Under the pieces are notes generated by a model. It was not told where the DNA came from, did not search any database, and saw only the letters and a program-made list of their open reading frames with translations. The position numbers and the translations under genes are program-made. From Streptomyces katrae (GTDB lineage: Bacteria; Actinomycetota; Actinomycetes; Streptomycetales; Streptomycetaceae): DNA of 64,000 nucleotides. Location of the stretch: assembly GCF_000717655.1 (NCBI RefSeq), contig NZ_JNZY01000032.1, positions 1 through 64,000 on the forward strand, in the 5' to 3' direction. This document shows, piece after piece, positions 35,123-44,633 of this stretch; position 1 is the stretch's first letter, and each line of letters opens with the position of its first letter.

Positions 35123-37133
35123 GCGTGAAACTCCCTTGCGGGAACTGGCTCAAGGCCGCTTCCCGGTAGCGCTTCCACAAGGCGGCGTGGGGAACCCCTG
35201 CCAGACTGAAGAGAACGATCTTGCTCCAGAAGTCCTTGGCTGCTCTGCTCAGGGTCCCGAAGTCCGGTTCCTGCGGCCGCAGCAAGGCGACGTCTGTCCT
35301 CGTCTCGTCAATGGAGACCAGCCACACGGCCTCGGGCGGGACCGGTACGGATGCTGTCCCGCCGCCGCACAGGGCGGGAGCGCGCTGCTTCCACCACGCG
35401 GGCTCCGGGGGCCGCCGGACGGGGATGAAGTGTCCTTGCGCCGTCAGGAAGCGCGCGTCTGCGCCCAGCGGGACGGCAGCGGTGCCAGCGGGCGCACCGC
35501 AAGGAGAACCGGGCAGAGGTCCTGCCTGGGGATCCGCTGCCGGCTCGAGGTAGAACTCGGATTCCGTGCCGCCGACGGCGAGCACGTGCCGGCCTGGGGC
35601 CAGGCCTCTGCCGCGCAGCACCACCAGGCCGTCGTCGGGGACGGCCAGCTGCTGGCCGTCCAGAGTGACCAGTCCGGGCTCGCGGAACTCCTGGGAGACC
35701 GCCGCATCGGGCTCCCCGCCGTGCAGGAACAGAGAACGGTGGTGCCATTCCTGGTGCACGCGCAGTCCGTTGCGCAGGCTCAGGCGCCGGCCCGGGACGT
35801 GGCGGATGTTCTGGAGGCCGGATCGGGACAGAGCGTCGGTGAGCGCCGTCTCGTCGGAGAACTGCAGCTCCGGGGAGGCCTGCCAGCCTGGAATCGGGAC
35901 GGTGCCAGGGCGGTACCACCGGTGTCCGGTATCCGTCAGCAGCCTCCGGACCTTGCTCTCGCCGGAGGGGGTGAACAGGAACACGTACGGCTCGAAGACG
36001 GTCAGCACGTCCGTCTCCGTCCAGCCCCCGGCGACCGGGTCCTCGCGCAGTGCCAGGACATCGCGGCCGCTGACGATCCGTACGGCGCTCTTCGCCCCGC
36101 GTGCGGTGAGCCCGGCCCGCAGGGCCTGGGCCACGCCGGGTACCACCCCGGAGAGTGTGTACGCCCGGTCCCCGTCACCCGAAGCAAGCTCCAGCGTTCC
36201 GCCCGGGTGCCGGAGGGAGTCGCGGTCCACGCCGGGCACCGCCTCCGCGTGCCAGCGCACCTCCCACCCCGTGAAGTCCTCCTCGAGTACGACGCGCAGG
36301 GGCACCCGGAGCAGGCCGCCGTCGATACGGTCTTGGGCGGTGGTTCCGTCCCAGCCCTCGAGCAGCGAGGCAAGCAGGGGCTCCAGGAGATGGCTCTCGG
36401 ACTGGGAGCGGAGCGCCTCGAGAAGCCGCGGGGACAGGCCCCTCGGATCGGCGACGCTCCAGCCTTTGAGCTTCTCCAGCAGTCGCGCGCCAGGCACCGG
36501 CTGGCCGGGGGACAGGCCGGATGCCTGGAAGAACCGGATCAGGGCCGCGTGATCGGAAGCCCTGACCAGTGCCTGGGACTGGGCGTAGCCGATCTTCCGA
36601 TAGGTGGCGTTCTCCCTGATCGTGCTGAGACCGCGGGCCCCGGCCTGTGCGCGGAGCCATTCGTCCAGGTAGCCCCACTGGTCAACAACGGCGCTGTAGT
36701 GGCTCTCAAGACGTCCGCGGTGCCGGTCGCCGCCCCAGGAGGGCCTGAGCACTTCAGCCAGGCGCGCGTAGTACGCGGGAGCTCCGGGTCCCCGTTCGCT
36801 CCGCTTCATGTTGGCAGCCGCCAGGACAGCCGCCGCGAGGAGCGGCAGGCAGGGCGGCGGGCCCTCCTGCCTGCCCCGCCTCCATCTCAGGCACTGGTCG
36901 GCGACCGGCGTATACGGGTTCTCGTGCCAGGCGAGCACGGAGCTGACCGCGGGGCCGAGTTCTTCGACTGCTTCCCCGCCCTGAAGCGTCTTCAGCTCTG
37001 TCTGGTCGATGAAGAAAAGGACCGGGGTATCCCTGCGGTCCTCGCCGAAGAAGGCACTGGCCAGGCGGTCCTGCCACCATTCGAATCCCGCCCAGTAGCT
37101 GTTCGGCTTCCCAGGGGGCGGTGCGATCGTCAT
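35115..37133 (-). CDS. Unrecognised first gene of the helicase operon (672 aa)
   Basis: ATG at 37133 starts MTIAPPPGKPNSYWAGFEWW; an in-frame ATG 132 bases upstream would add a Cys/Arg-rich leader and is unlikely. The N-terminal third is helical with FIDQTELKTLQGGEAVEELG and LRWRRGRQEGPPPCLPLLAA. The central part contains AQSQALVRASDHAALIRFFQ. The C-terminal half is beta-rich (VVLRGRGLAPGRHVLAVGGT). No nuclease, methylase or phospholipase D motif was found, which argues against classical DISARM. The 8-base overlap with the next gene makes it translationally coupled. The upstream region is the only non-coding gap, so the operon promoter should be there. Confidence 0.7.
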   Translation of the reverse strand: MTIAPPPGKPNSYWAGFEWWQDRLASAFFGEDRRDTPVLFFIDQTELKTLQGGEAVEELGPAVSSVLAWHENPYTPVADQCLRWRRGRQEGPPPCLPLLAAAVLAAANMKRSERGPGAPAYYARLAEVLRPSWGGDRHRGRLESHYSAVVDQWGYLDEWLRAQAGARGLSTIRENATYRKIGYAQSQALVRASDHAALIRFFQASGLSPGQPVPGARLLEKLKGWSVADPRGLSPRLLEALRSQSESHLLEPLLASLLEGWDGTTAQDRIDGGLLRVPLRVVLEEDFTGWEVRWHAEAVPGVDRDSLRHPGGTLELASGDGDRAYTLSGVVPGVAQALRAGLTARGAKSAVRIVSGRDVLALREDPVAGGWTETDVLTVFEPYVFLFTPSGESKVRRLLTDTGHRWYRPGTVPIPGWQASPELQFSDETALTDALSRSGLQNIRHVPGRRLSLRNGLRVHQEWHHRSLFLHGGEPDAAVSQEFREPGLVTLDGQQLAVPDDGLVVLRGRGLAPGRHVLAVGGTESEFYLEPAADPQAGPLPGSPCGAPAGTAAVPLGADARFLTAQGHFIPVRRPPEPAWWKQRAPALCGGGTASVPVPPEAVWLVSIDETRTDVALLRPQEPDFGTLSRAAKDFWSKIVLFSLAGVPHAALWKRYREAALSQFPQGSFTRV

Positions 37134-37439
37134 CGTCGCGCTCCGCGGCGGCGGCAGGCGCGGGCTGTACCTGCGGCCCGACTTTGCGCAGGCAGCACAA
37201 CAACCGCGCGCACGTGCATGAAAAGCCCCCCACCTCACGAAACCGTGCTGATGAGCAGACAGCACGCCACAGATTTATCACCTCGCAGTCTTCTGTTCAT
37301 AGTTACCGGGTTTCTCGCCACGAGATGCAGTCAGCTGCTTATGTGATTGTTCAAATGCCTGCAGATTCAGTCGTGCTGACGGACAATGAGAGAATTTCTG
37401 TGGCCCTGCAGGAGCTTTCCGGGCCGTCTTCGCAGCGCA
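37134..37439. other. Upstream region of the helicase operon, relatively AT-rich
   Basis: About 300 bases, clearly richer in A and T than the flanking genes (for example the stretch at 37250-37400). It separates two minus-strand units: the caspase-like gene ends at 37440 and the helicase operon starts at 37133. The operon promoter is expected here, but no single -35/-10 pair is compelling. No gene is called. Confidence 0.5.
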
Positions 37440-40400
37440 TCACGCCAACCGTGTGACGTTTTTCCAGCCAGCGGCCCGCTGCAGGAGCCTGACATCGACC
37501 GACAGGGTCGCCAGGCCCGCGGGGCCGTAGAGATGGAGCACCGTGACCGGGTGCCCTCCGCCCGCGGCGATGCCGTGGACGGGAGCGCCCGTCAGCAGCG
37601 TATGGACGAGGCCGCCCGTCTGCGGGTCCCAGAGCCGCACACCGCCGGCGTCTCCTGAGACGAGCAGGGTGCGGCCGCCGGGCACGGGCAGGCCGGCCAT
37701 GGCAAAGGTGTCCGGGGACTCCCAGGTGGCGATCCTGGTCCGGCTGGCAAGGTCCCAGACACCGATGTGCCTGCGGTTCGACATCGCCAGAAGCGGGCCG
37801 CCGTCGCCCTGCAGGCTGCACAGGACGCTGCCGTAGCCGTCTCTGTGGTCCCAGCAGGGCAGTACACCGGTGCGGCGTCCGGAGGCCACGTCGATGAGAA
37901 CGAGGTCCTGGCCGGCACCCGCCACGACGGTGACCTCGCCGGATGGCGAGGGGGGCAGGGTCCCCAGCAGGCAGACGGGGGAATCGCCGACGTCGGGGCT
38001 GAGCGGGACCGTGCTAGTGGCGGACCACCCGTCCTCATGGTGCAGAACCACTGAGGTGAGCTCTGTGATGTTGCCCGCGGTGCCCGCGGAAACAGCCATC
38101 GGCAGGCCCTTGCCCGTCCAGGCGGTGCAGGAGGACGAGACGGACCGCGACTGGTCTCTGCGGCCCGTCATCACCATGTCCCCCGACGTAAGATCCCAGA
38201 CGGACAGGTCGCCGTTCGGGTCGCTGACCGCCACGCGCGCCCCTGAGGAAACGAGCGGCAGGACCTGGCTGACGAGACCTGTCCCGATCCGCTTCAGCCG
38301 GACTCCCGTCGCGGCACTGTGCACATCGAGCGCGCCACGCGTCGCCAGGACGACGGCATCGCCGCCCGGGCCTTCACCGGATGCGGGCAGAACCGACCTG
38401 CACACGGACCATGTGGGTGTGCGCCGCCGGTGCTGGTCCAATGAGGGTCCCGGGTACACCGAGTCCGCCAGCCCGTCCTCATGGAGCGGCCCGCCGAAGC
38501 CGGGATCCCAGATCCGGATGCCCTGCGGGCCAGCCGACACCACCCTCGGGCCCGCGGGATCTTCAAGGACCGCAAGGGCATCCACGGAAGCCATATCGGC
38601 ATCGAACGAACGGGCTGAATCCGTCCCGAGGCCCTGCAGCGTGATGCGGCCGCGTGCGACATAGGCGAATGCCGTCCCGCCGGGTCCCGCCACCGCCGCG
38701 CCGCCGCCTTCACGGGTGATCACCACCGGCTCAGCGGTGAAGGGGTTCCACACCTGCAGGGGTACCAGGGGATTGGGGGACTCTGCGATCAGCACGTCGT
38801 CTTCAGCGCTGTCCGGCCGGGCGACGCCAACCACACCCGACACCCGGCCGCCTCCGAACGAAGCACCCGCCATCGTGCCCGATACCGGGTCCCACAGGCG
38901 GATGCCGTCCTCACCGCACACGGCGACCAGCGCCTCGCCGCTCCTGCGGCGCACCACCGCAGTCAGCCGGCGGGAAGGCCCCTGCCCGCGGCCGTACTCC
39001 CGGGTGATGCCGTCCGGGAACCCGGAAGCCACAGACAGCCTGTCCGCGCGCGGCCTCCACACGAAGGCGCCGCGGCTGGTCAGGACGCACAGCTTCCACA
39101 GCGCGGAACCATCCGCCAGGACATGCACGTCAAAGGCGCGGGGCAGCGGCATCTGCGCGATGCGCTGCCCGGATACCGGGTCGTAGATCCGCACGTCACG
39201 CTGCCCCAGCGTAACGAGGAAAGTGCGTCCGCCGGTCGCCAGGATGGTGCGTAGCCGGTGCACCGGCCCCGTGTCCAGATCCGCGACGCGCCTTCCCGTC
39301 CTGGCGTCCCAGACCCGGACACCGCCTGCCTCCGCCGCGACGGCGATCAGCTGGCGCCCGTCCAGCGCCGGCACCACGCAGAGGGCGTTCGTCTGCCCCG
39401 GGGCTGGCGCCAGGACGTTTACGTGCGCTGTCCAGTGCCCCCACAACAAGGTCACCGGCAGGCCGTCCAGCGCGCCGGCCCGCAGTCCGGCTTCCCCGCC
39501 GGAGCCCCGTACGGCGCGCTGGAAGGCCATGCTGCCCATACGCGAGGCGTAGCCGGTGTCCGCATCGGCGTACGGCTCGATCAGCGCCGCAGCCGTCAGG
39601 TTCCGCCGCTCAGGGTCCCCGGTGGGAAGCGGCAGCGCGAGGCGGGCGCGCAGGGTTCCGGATGTCTCCTGGGCGAGGAGCTCCAGCGGCACCTCACGGT
39701 CGGTCAGGATGCCCCCGGCCGCTGCGTGGTGCAGGAAGTGCCTGCGAACATACGGATGCGCCAGGTGTGGCCCGGCACGCTCCACCAGCCCCGCAAGGGC
39801 GCGGGTGACCGCGGCCTGCGCAGCCATGTGCGCGCGCGGCCCGTCCGGGGACGTTTCTGCCGCCGGGTCCGGGTCCGGCAGCCAGCCGCGTCCCGTCAGC
39901 AGCAGGTCGGTCAGCCGCTGGTGCACGGGGCGGTAGACGGTACGGGCATCCTCCTCAGCAGTGGCGAGGTAACCCGTGAGGCGGCCGGACCGGAGGGTGC
40001 GGATGGCATGGTCAGCCGCATCCGTGTCCGCATAGCCGGCACCAAACGCCTCGCAGGCCAGCGCAGCCGTGACGGCGGGCCAGACCTCCGACCACGGCAG
40101 TCCGGCCCCCGGCGCGAACGCGGTCGCGCGCAACGCGGTGACCAGCAGGCCGGCACCGACCCCCTCAGCGGCGGCTACCGCCTCGACGTCCTGGCGCAGG
40201 AGCCCGGTGGTGCCGTCGGCAAGACGCCTCAGCCAGCCCGCTTCGCCGAGGTCCTGGCGCACCGCGGCCGTTCTCAGCTGGTCGGCGGCGATCCTGGCGT
40301 CCAGGAAGGAGGGCGCGACCGCATCCGCGATATGCCGTGCCGCCGCCTCGGCAGCCTCTTGCGCTCCCCGGTAGGGACTGGTCTGCGGCGCGCACAGCAG

Positions 40401-41984
40401 GGCGGCGGTGTAAGCGGCGATATCAGCGGTGCAGTCGCGGCCGTCGGTCCGCAGGACCCGTACGGCCGTTTCCTCCGTGCCCAGGGCGTCGGCTGTACGC
40501 AGGGCGTCGGCCAGCTTCCGGAGCAGCTGGTCCGCCCGCTCGTCGTGCAGGGCCGCCCCGGACGCGTACACGGTTTCAGGCGAGCTGCGGACGCCGACCA
40601 CGAGGCGGACGGCCCGGCCGGTACCGCCGTCGGCAGTCAGCCGCGACAGCGGGACGATGACATCGCCCACGCAGGCGAGCGGGTCCTCTGCCTCGTCCAG
40701 TGCGTCGATGACGATGCTGACAGGACCGGCCGGGCTGGAGGAGGCCCTCCCGGCCAGCAGGCCGAGCAGGGTCTGCAAGGGGAGCTCGCGGCCGTTGGGG
40801 GCGCTGCCGAGCGCGGACAGCAGCTCTTCCACCAGCACCCGCGCGGACTTGTTCCGCGCCAGGACCGCAACGTCGACCGCACCGGGGTGGGGCCGCAGAC
40901 CGTCCGGGATGCCCGCCACTACAGCTGCGTACTTCGGATCGGCCGCGAAGCCGGCGTCAGCCAGGGTTACAAGGCGCGCCAGGAGGGCCGACTTCCCCGA
41001 GCCGGCAGCGCCGGTCACCACGAGGACACCCTCGCCTTCCCGCACGAAGGCGACCATGCGCGCCATCGGCTCGGCCCGGCCGCTGAAGTACCAGCCGGGA
41101 TCGCCCGTCCCAGCCCGCCCAGAAGCCCGCTCCAGCCAGAACTCCTCCAGCGGGCCGGCCTCAAGCGTGAGCTGGCGCAGCGCCGGACTCGCCGTACCCT
41201 CCACCGCCTGGAAGCGCGGGTTGGGCAGACAGGCACTCGGAGCCCTCCCGCGCGAGTGCGGCACGATCCACTCGGCGCTGACCAGATCCTTCTCCACGCC
41301 CTCGTCGTCCACGCCCACCTGGTGCAGGAGCTGTTCCCACTCCGCGAACGACAGGTAGGGGGCGGTGTAGCCGACGGCCTCGTCCCGCATCCGCTCACAG
41401 GCCAGGGCGATGCGCCGCGTAAAGGAACCGACCAGCGGCCGCTCATAGTGGTTTCCGGCCGTGACGACAGCCGTCCCCTTCAGACTGTGGCGTTCGGGGG
41501 ACAGGTCCTCGAACAAAGTACTGAGCTCAGCCCGGAGTGTGCCGGACTCGCACGAGTCGACGAGCACCAGCACATGTTCGGACTCACTGTCGAGCGCCGC
41601 GGTGATGAGCTCGCTCGTCGGGAACGCAGTCGCCAGCAGCCGCTCCTCCTTCGTCTTGGGCAGCATCAGATAGTGGCGGGGCGCCCGGCGGCGAAGCCCG
41701 TGACCGGTGATGTACACGACGACGGCCTCCCTATAGCTGGCCGCCGCCAGATTCTGGGCGTGCAGGAAAGCGCGCAGCTCGTCCACGGAGCGCGGCGGCG
41801 GATCCGCCCGCACCACCTCGAAGCGCCGCTCGTCCCCGAGCGAGGGATCCGCCAGCCATCCGGTGACCCGCTCCACCTGGGCGGCGACACCCTCCAGGAA
41901 CCCCGCCTGCCCGTCCTCGTAGCCGTCAACCGCGACGACCACCAGCCGCCTGCGGACGATGCCGTCCATTGCTTCCGCGCTCAA
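37440..41984 (-). CDS. Caspase-like protease, STAND ATPase and WD40 fusion (1514 aa)
   Basis: Residues 10-230 are a caspase-like (peptidase C14) domain: LVVVAVDGYEDGQAGFLEGV, the catalytic His in VYITGHGLRRR near 96 and the Cys in VLVDSCESGTL near 144. A STAND/NACHT-type ATPase follows, with Walker A VTGAAGSGKSALL near 325 and Walker B SIVIDALDEAED near 430. From about 850 to the end come WD40-like repeats (VRVWDARTGRRVADLDTG, IRLWDPVSG). The plan is that of bacterial death or conflict proteins: repeats sense, the ATPase oligomerises, the protease acts. TTG at 41984 has GGGGGGA at good spacing; ATG 41969 is the alternative. A divergent hydrolase gene shares the upstream region. Confidence 0.88.
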   Translation of the reverse strand: MSAEAMDGIVRRRLVVVAVDGYEDGQAGFLEGVAAQVERVTGWLADPSLGDERRFEVVRADPPPRSVDELRAFLHAQNLAAASYREAVVVYITGHGLRRRAPRHYLMLPKTKEERLLATAFPTSELITAALDSESEHVLVLVDSCESGTLRAELSTLFEDLSPERHSLKGTAVVTAGNHYERPLVGSFTRRIALACERMRDEAVGYTAPYLSFAEWEQLLHQVGVDDEGVEKDLVSAEWIVPHSRGRAPSACLPNPRFQAVEGTASPALRQLTLEAGPLEEFWLERASGRAGTGDPGWYFSGRAEPMARMVAFVREGEGVLVVTGAAGSGKSALLARLVTLADAGFAADPKYAAVVAGIPDGLRPHPGAVDVAVLARNKSARVLVEELLSALGSAPNGRELPLQTLLGLLAGRASSSPAGPVSIVIDALDEAEDPLACVGDVIVPLSRLTADGGTGRAVRLVVGVRSSPETVYASGAALHDERADQLLRKLADALRTADALGTEETAVRVLRTDGRDCTADIAAYTAALLCAPQTSPYRGAQEAAEAAARHIADAVAPSFLDARIAADQLRTAAVRQDLGEAGWLRRLADGTTGLLRQDVEAVAAAEGVGAGLLVTALRATAFAPGAGLPWSEVWPAVTAALACEAFGAGYADTDAADHAIRTLRSGRLTGYLATAEEDARTVYRPVHQRLTDLLLTGRGWLPDPDPAAETSPDGPRAHMAAQAAVTRALAGLVERAGPHLAHPYVRRHFLHHAAAGGILTDREVPLELLAQETSGTLRARLALPLPTGDPERRNLTAAALIEPYADADTGYASRMGSMAFQRAVRGSGGEAGLRAGALDGLPVTLLWGHWTAHVNVLAPAPGQTNALCVVPALDGRQLIAVAAEAGGVRVWDARTGRRVADLDTGPVHRLRTILATGGRTFLVTLGQRDVRIYDPVSGQRIAQMPLPRAFDVHVLADGSALWKLCVLTSRGAFVWRPRADRLSVASGFPDGITREYGRGQGPSRRLTAVVRRRSGEALVAVCGEDGIRLWDPVSGTMAGASFGGGRVSGVVGVARPDSAEDDVLIAESPNPLVPLQVWNPFTAEPVVITREGGGAAVAGPGGTAFAYVARGRITLQGLGTDSARSFDADMASVDALAVLEDPAGPRVVSAGPQGIRIWDPGFGGPLHEDGLADSVYPGPSLDQHRRRTPTWSVCRSVLPASGEGPGGDAVVLATRGALDVHSAATGVRLKRIGTGLVSQVLPLVSSGARVAVSDPNGDLSVWDLTSGDMVMTGRRDQSRSVSSSCTAWTGKGLPMAVSAGTAGNITELTSVVLHHEDGWSATSTVPLSPDVGDSPVCLLGTLPPSPSGEVTVVAGAGQDLVLIDVASGRRTGVLPCWDHRDGYGSVLCSLQGDGGPLLAMSNRRHIGVWDLASRTRIATWESPDTFAMAGLPVPGGRTLLVSGDAGGVRLWDPQTGGLVHTLLTGAPVHGIAAGGGHPVTVLHLYGPAGLATLSVDVRLLQRAAGWKNVTRLA

Positions 41985-42092
41985 CTGCGTCCCCCTGCTC
42001 AGCGGCGCCAGCCTAACCCGGCCCGTGCGGCCAGCCGTTGGCTCTCGCTACGATCAGCCTCCTACGGCCGAAAGCCGGCGGATGGGGGAACC

Positions 42093-42962
42093 ATGAGCGC
42101 GCTGCAGATCGTCGGAGTGCACGGAATCAGGCAGGGATCGGCCGCGACGACCGCAGGGCTGAGCGACAGCTGGCAGACCACCCTTGACGCGGCACTGTCC
42201 GCTGATCCTGGCAGCGGGATCAGTGCCGTGGTGACGGTCCCCTCCTACCAGACCGTCTTCCCGCGGACGCCTACCAGGTTCGTGCGGCTCGGCGGCCAGG
42301 AGGCGGGCGCACTGTCGGACGACGCCCCCATCGACGAGGAGGAAGAGGCCTTCATTCTCCGGGCGCTGGCCGCCTATGCGCCCTCCGCTGCCGAGGACGA
42401 CTCCCCCGAATCCGGTCTCACTCTCGGGGAAGGGCCGCTCACGCCCCGGATCGTGCGCAGGATCCAGGCCGTGGACCGCCAGATGGGCAAAGGCGTGACG
42501 GGCCGCATTCTGTGGCTGGTGCGCGAAGCCCACGCCTACCTGCGCAACGAGGAGACGGCTGCCGCCGTACGCGCGGCGGTTGCGGGGGCACTGGCCGCCA
42601 CGGGCGCCCGCTTCGTCGTTGCCCACTCCCTGGGCAGCGTGGTGTTCTACGACATGCTCCGCCGCGGAGAGGCCACGGAGGTGACCACACTGGTGACATG
42701 CGGGTCCCCGCTCGGCTGGCTGGCCGGCCGCAAGGGCATCCATACGGAAGACGAGCCGCTGGCCGTCCCCACCGGTGTGGAGTGGACCAACCTGCACGCC
42801 GCGAAGGACTTCGTCACAGGATGCGCAGGCCTGTCCCGCTTCGCAGCAGGCGTCACGGACATCGAGGTGAACAACGGCGCGTTCCCCTTCTGCCACGACG
42901 TCCACCGCTACCTCGACAAGCCCGCCCTCGCCAGCGTCATGGCCAAGGCGCGCACCGCCTGA
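42093..42962 (+). CDS. Alpha/beta-hydrolase (esterase-like) next to the caspase gene (289 aa)
   Basis: ATG at 42093 with GGGGGA just upstream starts MSALQIVGVHGIRQGSAATT, the first strand plus an HG oxyanion motif. The nucleophile elbow is VVAHSLGSVVFYD (A-H-S-L-G). Candidate acid and base are in the C-terminal part (HAAKDFVTGCAG, PFCHDVHRYL). No signal peptide, so cytoplasmic. It is divergent from the caspase-STAND gene with a 108-base gap between starts, implying a shared regulatory region. Hydrolases of this kind accompany caspase or trypsin-like genes in predicted bacterial conflict systems, where they may be the effector acting on lipid or another ester; here this is context-based inference. 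Confidence 0.75.
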   Translation: MSALQIVGVHGIRQGSAATTAGLSDSWQTTLDAALSADPGSGISAVVTVPSYQTVFPRTPTRFVRLGGQEAGALSDDAPIDEEEEAFILRALAAYAPSAAEDDSPESGLTLGEGPLTPRIVRRIQAVDRQMGKGVTGRILWLVREAHAYLRNEETAAAVRAAVAGALAATGARFVVAHSLGSVVFYDMLRRGEATEVTTLVTCGSPLGWLAGRKGIHTEDEPLAVPTGVEWTNLHAAKDFVTGCAGLSRFAAGVTDIEVNNGAFPFCHDVHRYLDKPALASVMAKARTA

Positions 42963-43283
42963 AGGAGCAGACCGGTTCACCCGGACCCTCGCGTCCGCCG
43001 ACGGAGGAACGGGCGTGGAGGAGCCTGAATCGTCGAAGCCGTCTCGGGCTGGTCCGTGGCGAGATGGCCGCTGTCGGAGTTGTTACTGACTCTTCCCTTG
43101 CACCCGATGCCACATCAGGTGCCTTGTTGTCAGCGGTCGCGCAATTCCCCAAGACCTTCGTGATCAGCTTCACGTAATTCCCCATTGGCGCTGGGGGTGC
43201 GAGTCGACCAGGAGCAGCACTGCTCGGTGGAGCGGCCGAGCGACGCACGGGCTGCTGTCGTAGGCGGGTGAGAGTCTGGGCCC
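42963..43283. other. Region with a possible transposon end
   Basis: No gene is recognised. Around 43125-43185 the sequence holds TTGTCAGCGGTCGCGCAATT, then two copies of AATTCCCC about 30 bases apart. Starting with TGTC and repeating a short AT-containing box is reminiscent of the ends of Mu/Tn552-type transposons, and a broken transposase of that kind lies just downstream (43509-44502). The matching opposite end was not found. Confidence 0.35.
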
Positions 43284-43508
43284 GTGCTGATAGAGGGATT
43301 TGAGAATGCTTCGGTCGTAGCCGGGGAAGAGCTCCTGGCGTTGCCGGGGTTCTGGGCGGCTTACCTGATGTGGCTGAGCCAGACGGAGGAGGACGACGAC
43401 ACCACTCCAGGATGGTTCGGTGTCGACGGAGCCGATGCCGATGCTGCCTGGGAGGCGCTGAACGGTGAAGACCAGTGGCCTGTCTTCCGGATCCCGTTCG
43501 CGGGGTGA
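43284..43508 (+). CDS. Small acidic hypothetical protein (74 aa)
   Basis: GTG at 43284 starts VLIEGFENASVVAGEELLAL. The protein is acidic and aromatic (YLMWLSQTEEDDDTTPGW, DADAAWEALNGEDQWPVFRI), looks like a complete small domain, and ends in IPFAG. Similar short acidic proteins occur next to toxin genes or as solitary accessory genes in Streptomyces; an antitoxin or immunity role is possible but there is no partner beside it. It ends precisely where the transposase homology on the other strand stops, so it probably arrived or was exposed at that breakpoint. Confidence 0.6.
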   Translation: MLIEGFENASVVAGEELLALPGFWAAYLMWLSQTEEDDDTTPGWFGVDGADADAAWEALNGEDQWPVFRIPFAG

Positions 43509-44502
43509 CGGAGGCGGCCATGGACAGATAGGCGGGCCAGTCGGGCCGCATCGGCTGTGGCACCAGCGTCTGGGCCTGGAGCACAGCCGCGTCCACTGCC
43601 TTGGTGCCTTTCGGATGCAGGACGGCCGCGGTGATGCTGCGGGTGGCCACGTCCACCGCCATCGTCAGCTCCGGCCGCCGAGCCTGGCCGTCCTCGCACA
43701 CGACCATCACGTCCAGCAGAGTGCTGTCCATCATCACCAGCTCACCGGGCAGCGTCGCGACCGTCGGAGTGAACACCGGCACCGGCCGGGACGCGCGCCG
43801 CCGTTCCCCGGCGGCCGTCGCCGCCAGCCCCTCCTGCCTCGGCGAGAGACCGCACCAGCCGGTTGAACGTGGCCATCGGCGGCACCGCCACCGTTCCGGG
43901 CCCGTGGGTGTCCTCCAGCAGCCACCCCACCTGGCGCCGCAGCCGGCTCAACGTCGCCGTGGAACGCCCCTGCTGCTCCTCCAGCGCCCGCTTGATCGCG
44001 GCCACCACCCGCGGATCGGCCCGCCCGAACGCGGACCGCTCCCGTTTCAGCCGGCCGTCGACGAGACCCATCCTCCCTGCTCGCGGTGGCGGGCTCGCAT
44101 CCGGCCCACCGTGGCTACGCTGACCTGCTCCCCGGCTGCGGTCAGCTCGGCGGCCTTGGCCGCCTCCCGTTCGGCAAGCCTGTACATGGCGGGGTCGTAC
44201 TCGGGTCGGGGTGGCCAGTCCCGGTGGGGCCGGATGTGGCCAGTCTCGACCTCCAGGATGTGCCGCTCCCAGGCCGGGGCCTTCTCCCGGACCGCGGCGT
44301 CAAGCCCGTCCAGCGGACCGTGGACGGGAACACGCGGCGGCCGCCCCGGCCGGCGGGGGTCCAGGACAGCGAAGTCCTGGGTCCTGGCGCCCTCCTCGGC
44401 GACCAGTCGGTAGCGCTGCCCGTCCAGGCCGGCCAGAACGTGGACGCCACCGTCGAACCGGATCCGGTCCCCGACTTCGATGACGGCTGCCGGACGCTTC
44501 AC
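43509..44502 (-). pseudogene. Mu/TniA-type transposase, frameshifted and truncated
   Basis: The N-terminal frame starts at 44502 (MKRPAAVIEVGDRIRFDGGV, YRLAEREAAKAAELTAAGEQ). The homology then passes to a second frame (GRADPRVVAAIKRALEEQQG, GPGTVAVPPMATFNRLVRSL) and a third (LPGELVMMDSTLLDVMVV, then LTMAVDVATRSITAAVL). MDST and the VDVATRSI strand are the first catalytic region of rve-type DDE transposases of the Mu/Tn552 class. The remainder of the catalytic core and the C-terminal domain are missing beyond 43509. At least two frameshifts and a 3' truncation make it a pseudogene. Confidence 0.8.
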
Positions 44503-44608
44503 CGCTCTGGGTGCTTGCGCCGACCGGCCGGCACGGCGGTCACGAGAGTCTCCTCGAACCCTGACCGATCTGGGGGAGCGGCGGGACGGACCAGCCGTGC
44601 CGGCGTGC

Positions 44609-44630
44609 TATTTTTGTGAGCGATCGTTCA
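44609..44630 (+). promoter_or_regulatory. Promoter -10 and palindromic operator of the TetR operon
   Basis: TATTTT at 44609-44614 resembles a -10 box. It is followed by TGAGCGATCGTTCA (44617-44630), a 14-base palindrome with one mismatched pair. This is a typical TetR-family operator placed over the transcription start, just before ATG 44634. Transcription from here would give a leaderless or nearly leaderless message and self-repression. Confidence 0.55.
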
Positions 44631-44633
44631 ACT

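Noticed and set aside
39258..42092. A long plus-strand extension upstream of the hydrolase gene
   Set aside because: It lies antisense to the caspase-STAND gene; the hydrolase has its own ATG with a G-rich ribosome binding site at 42093.
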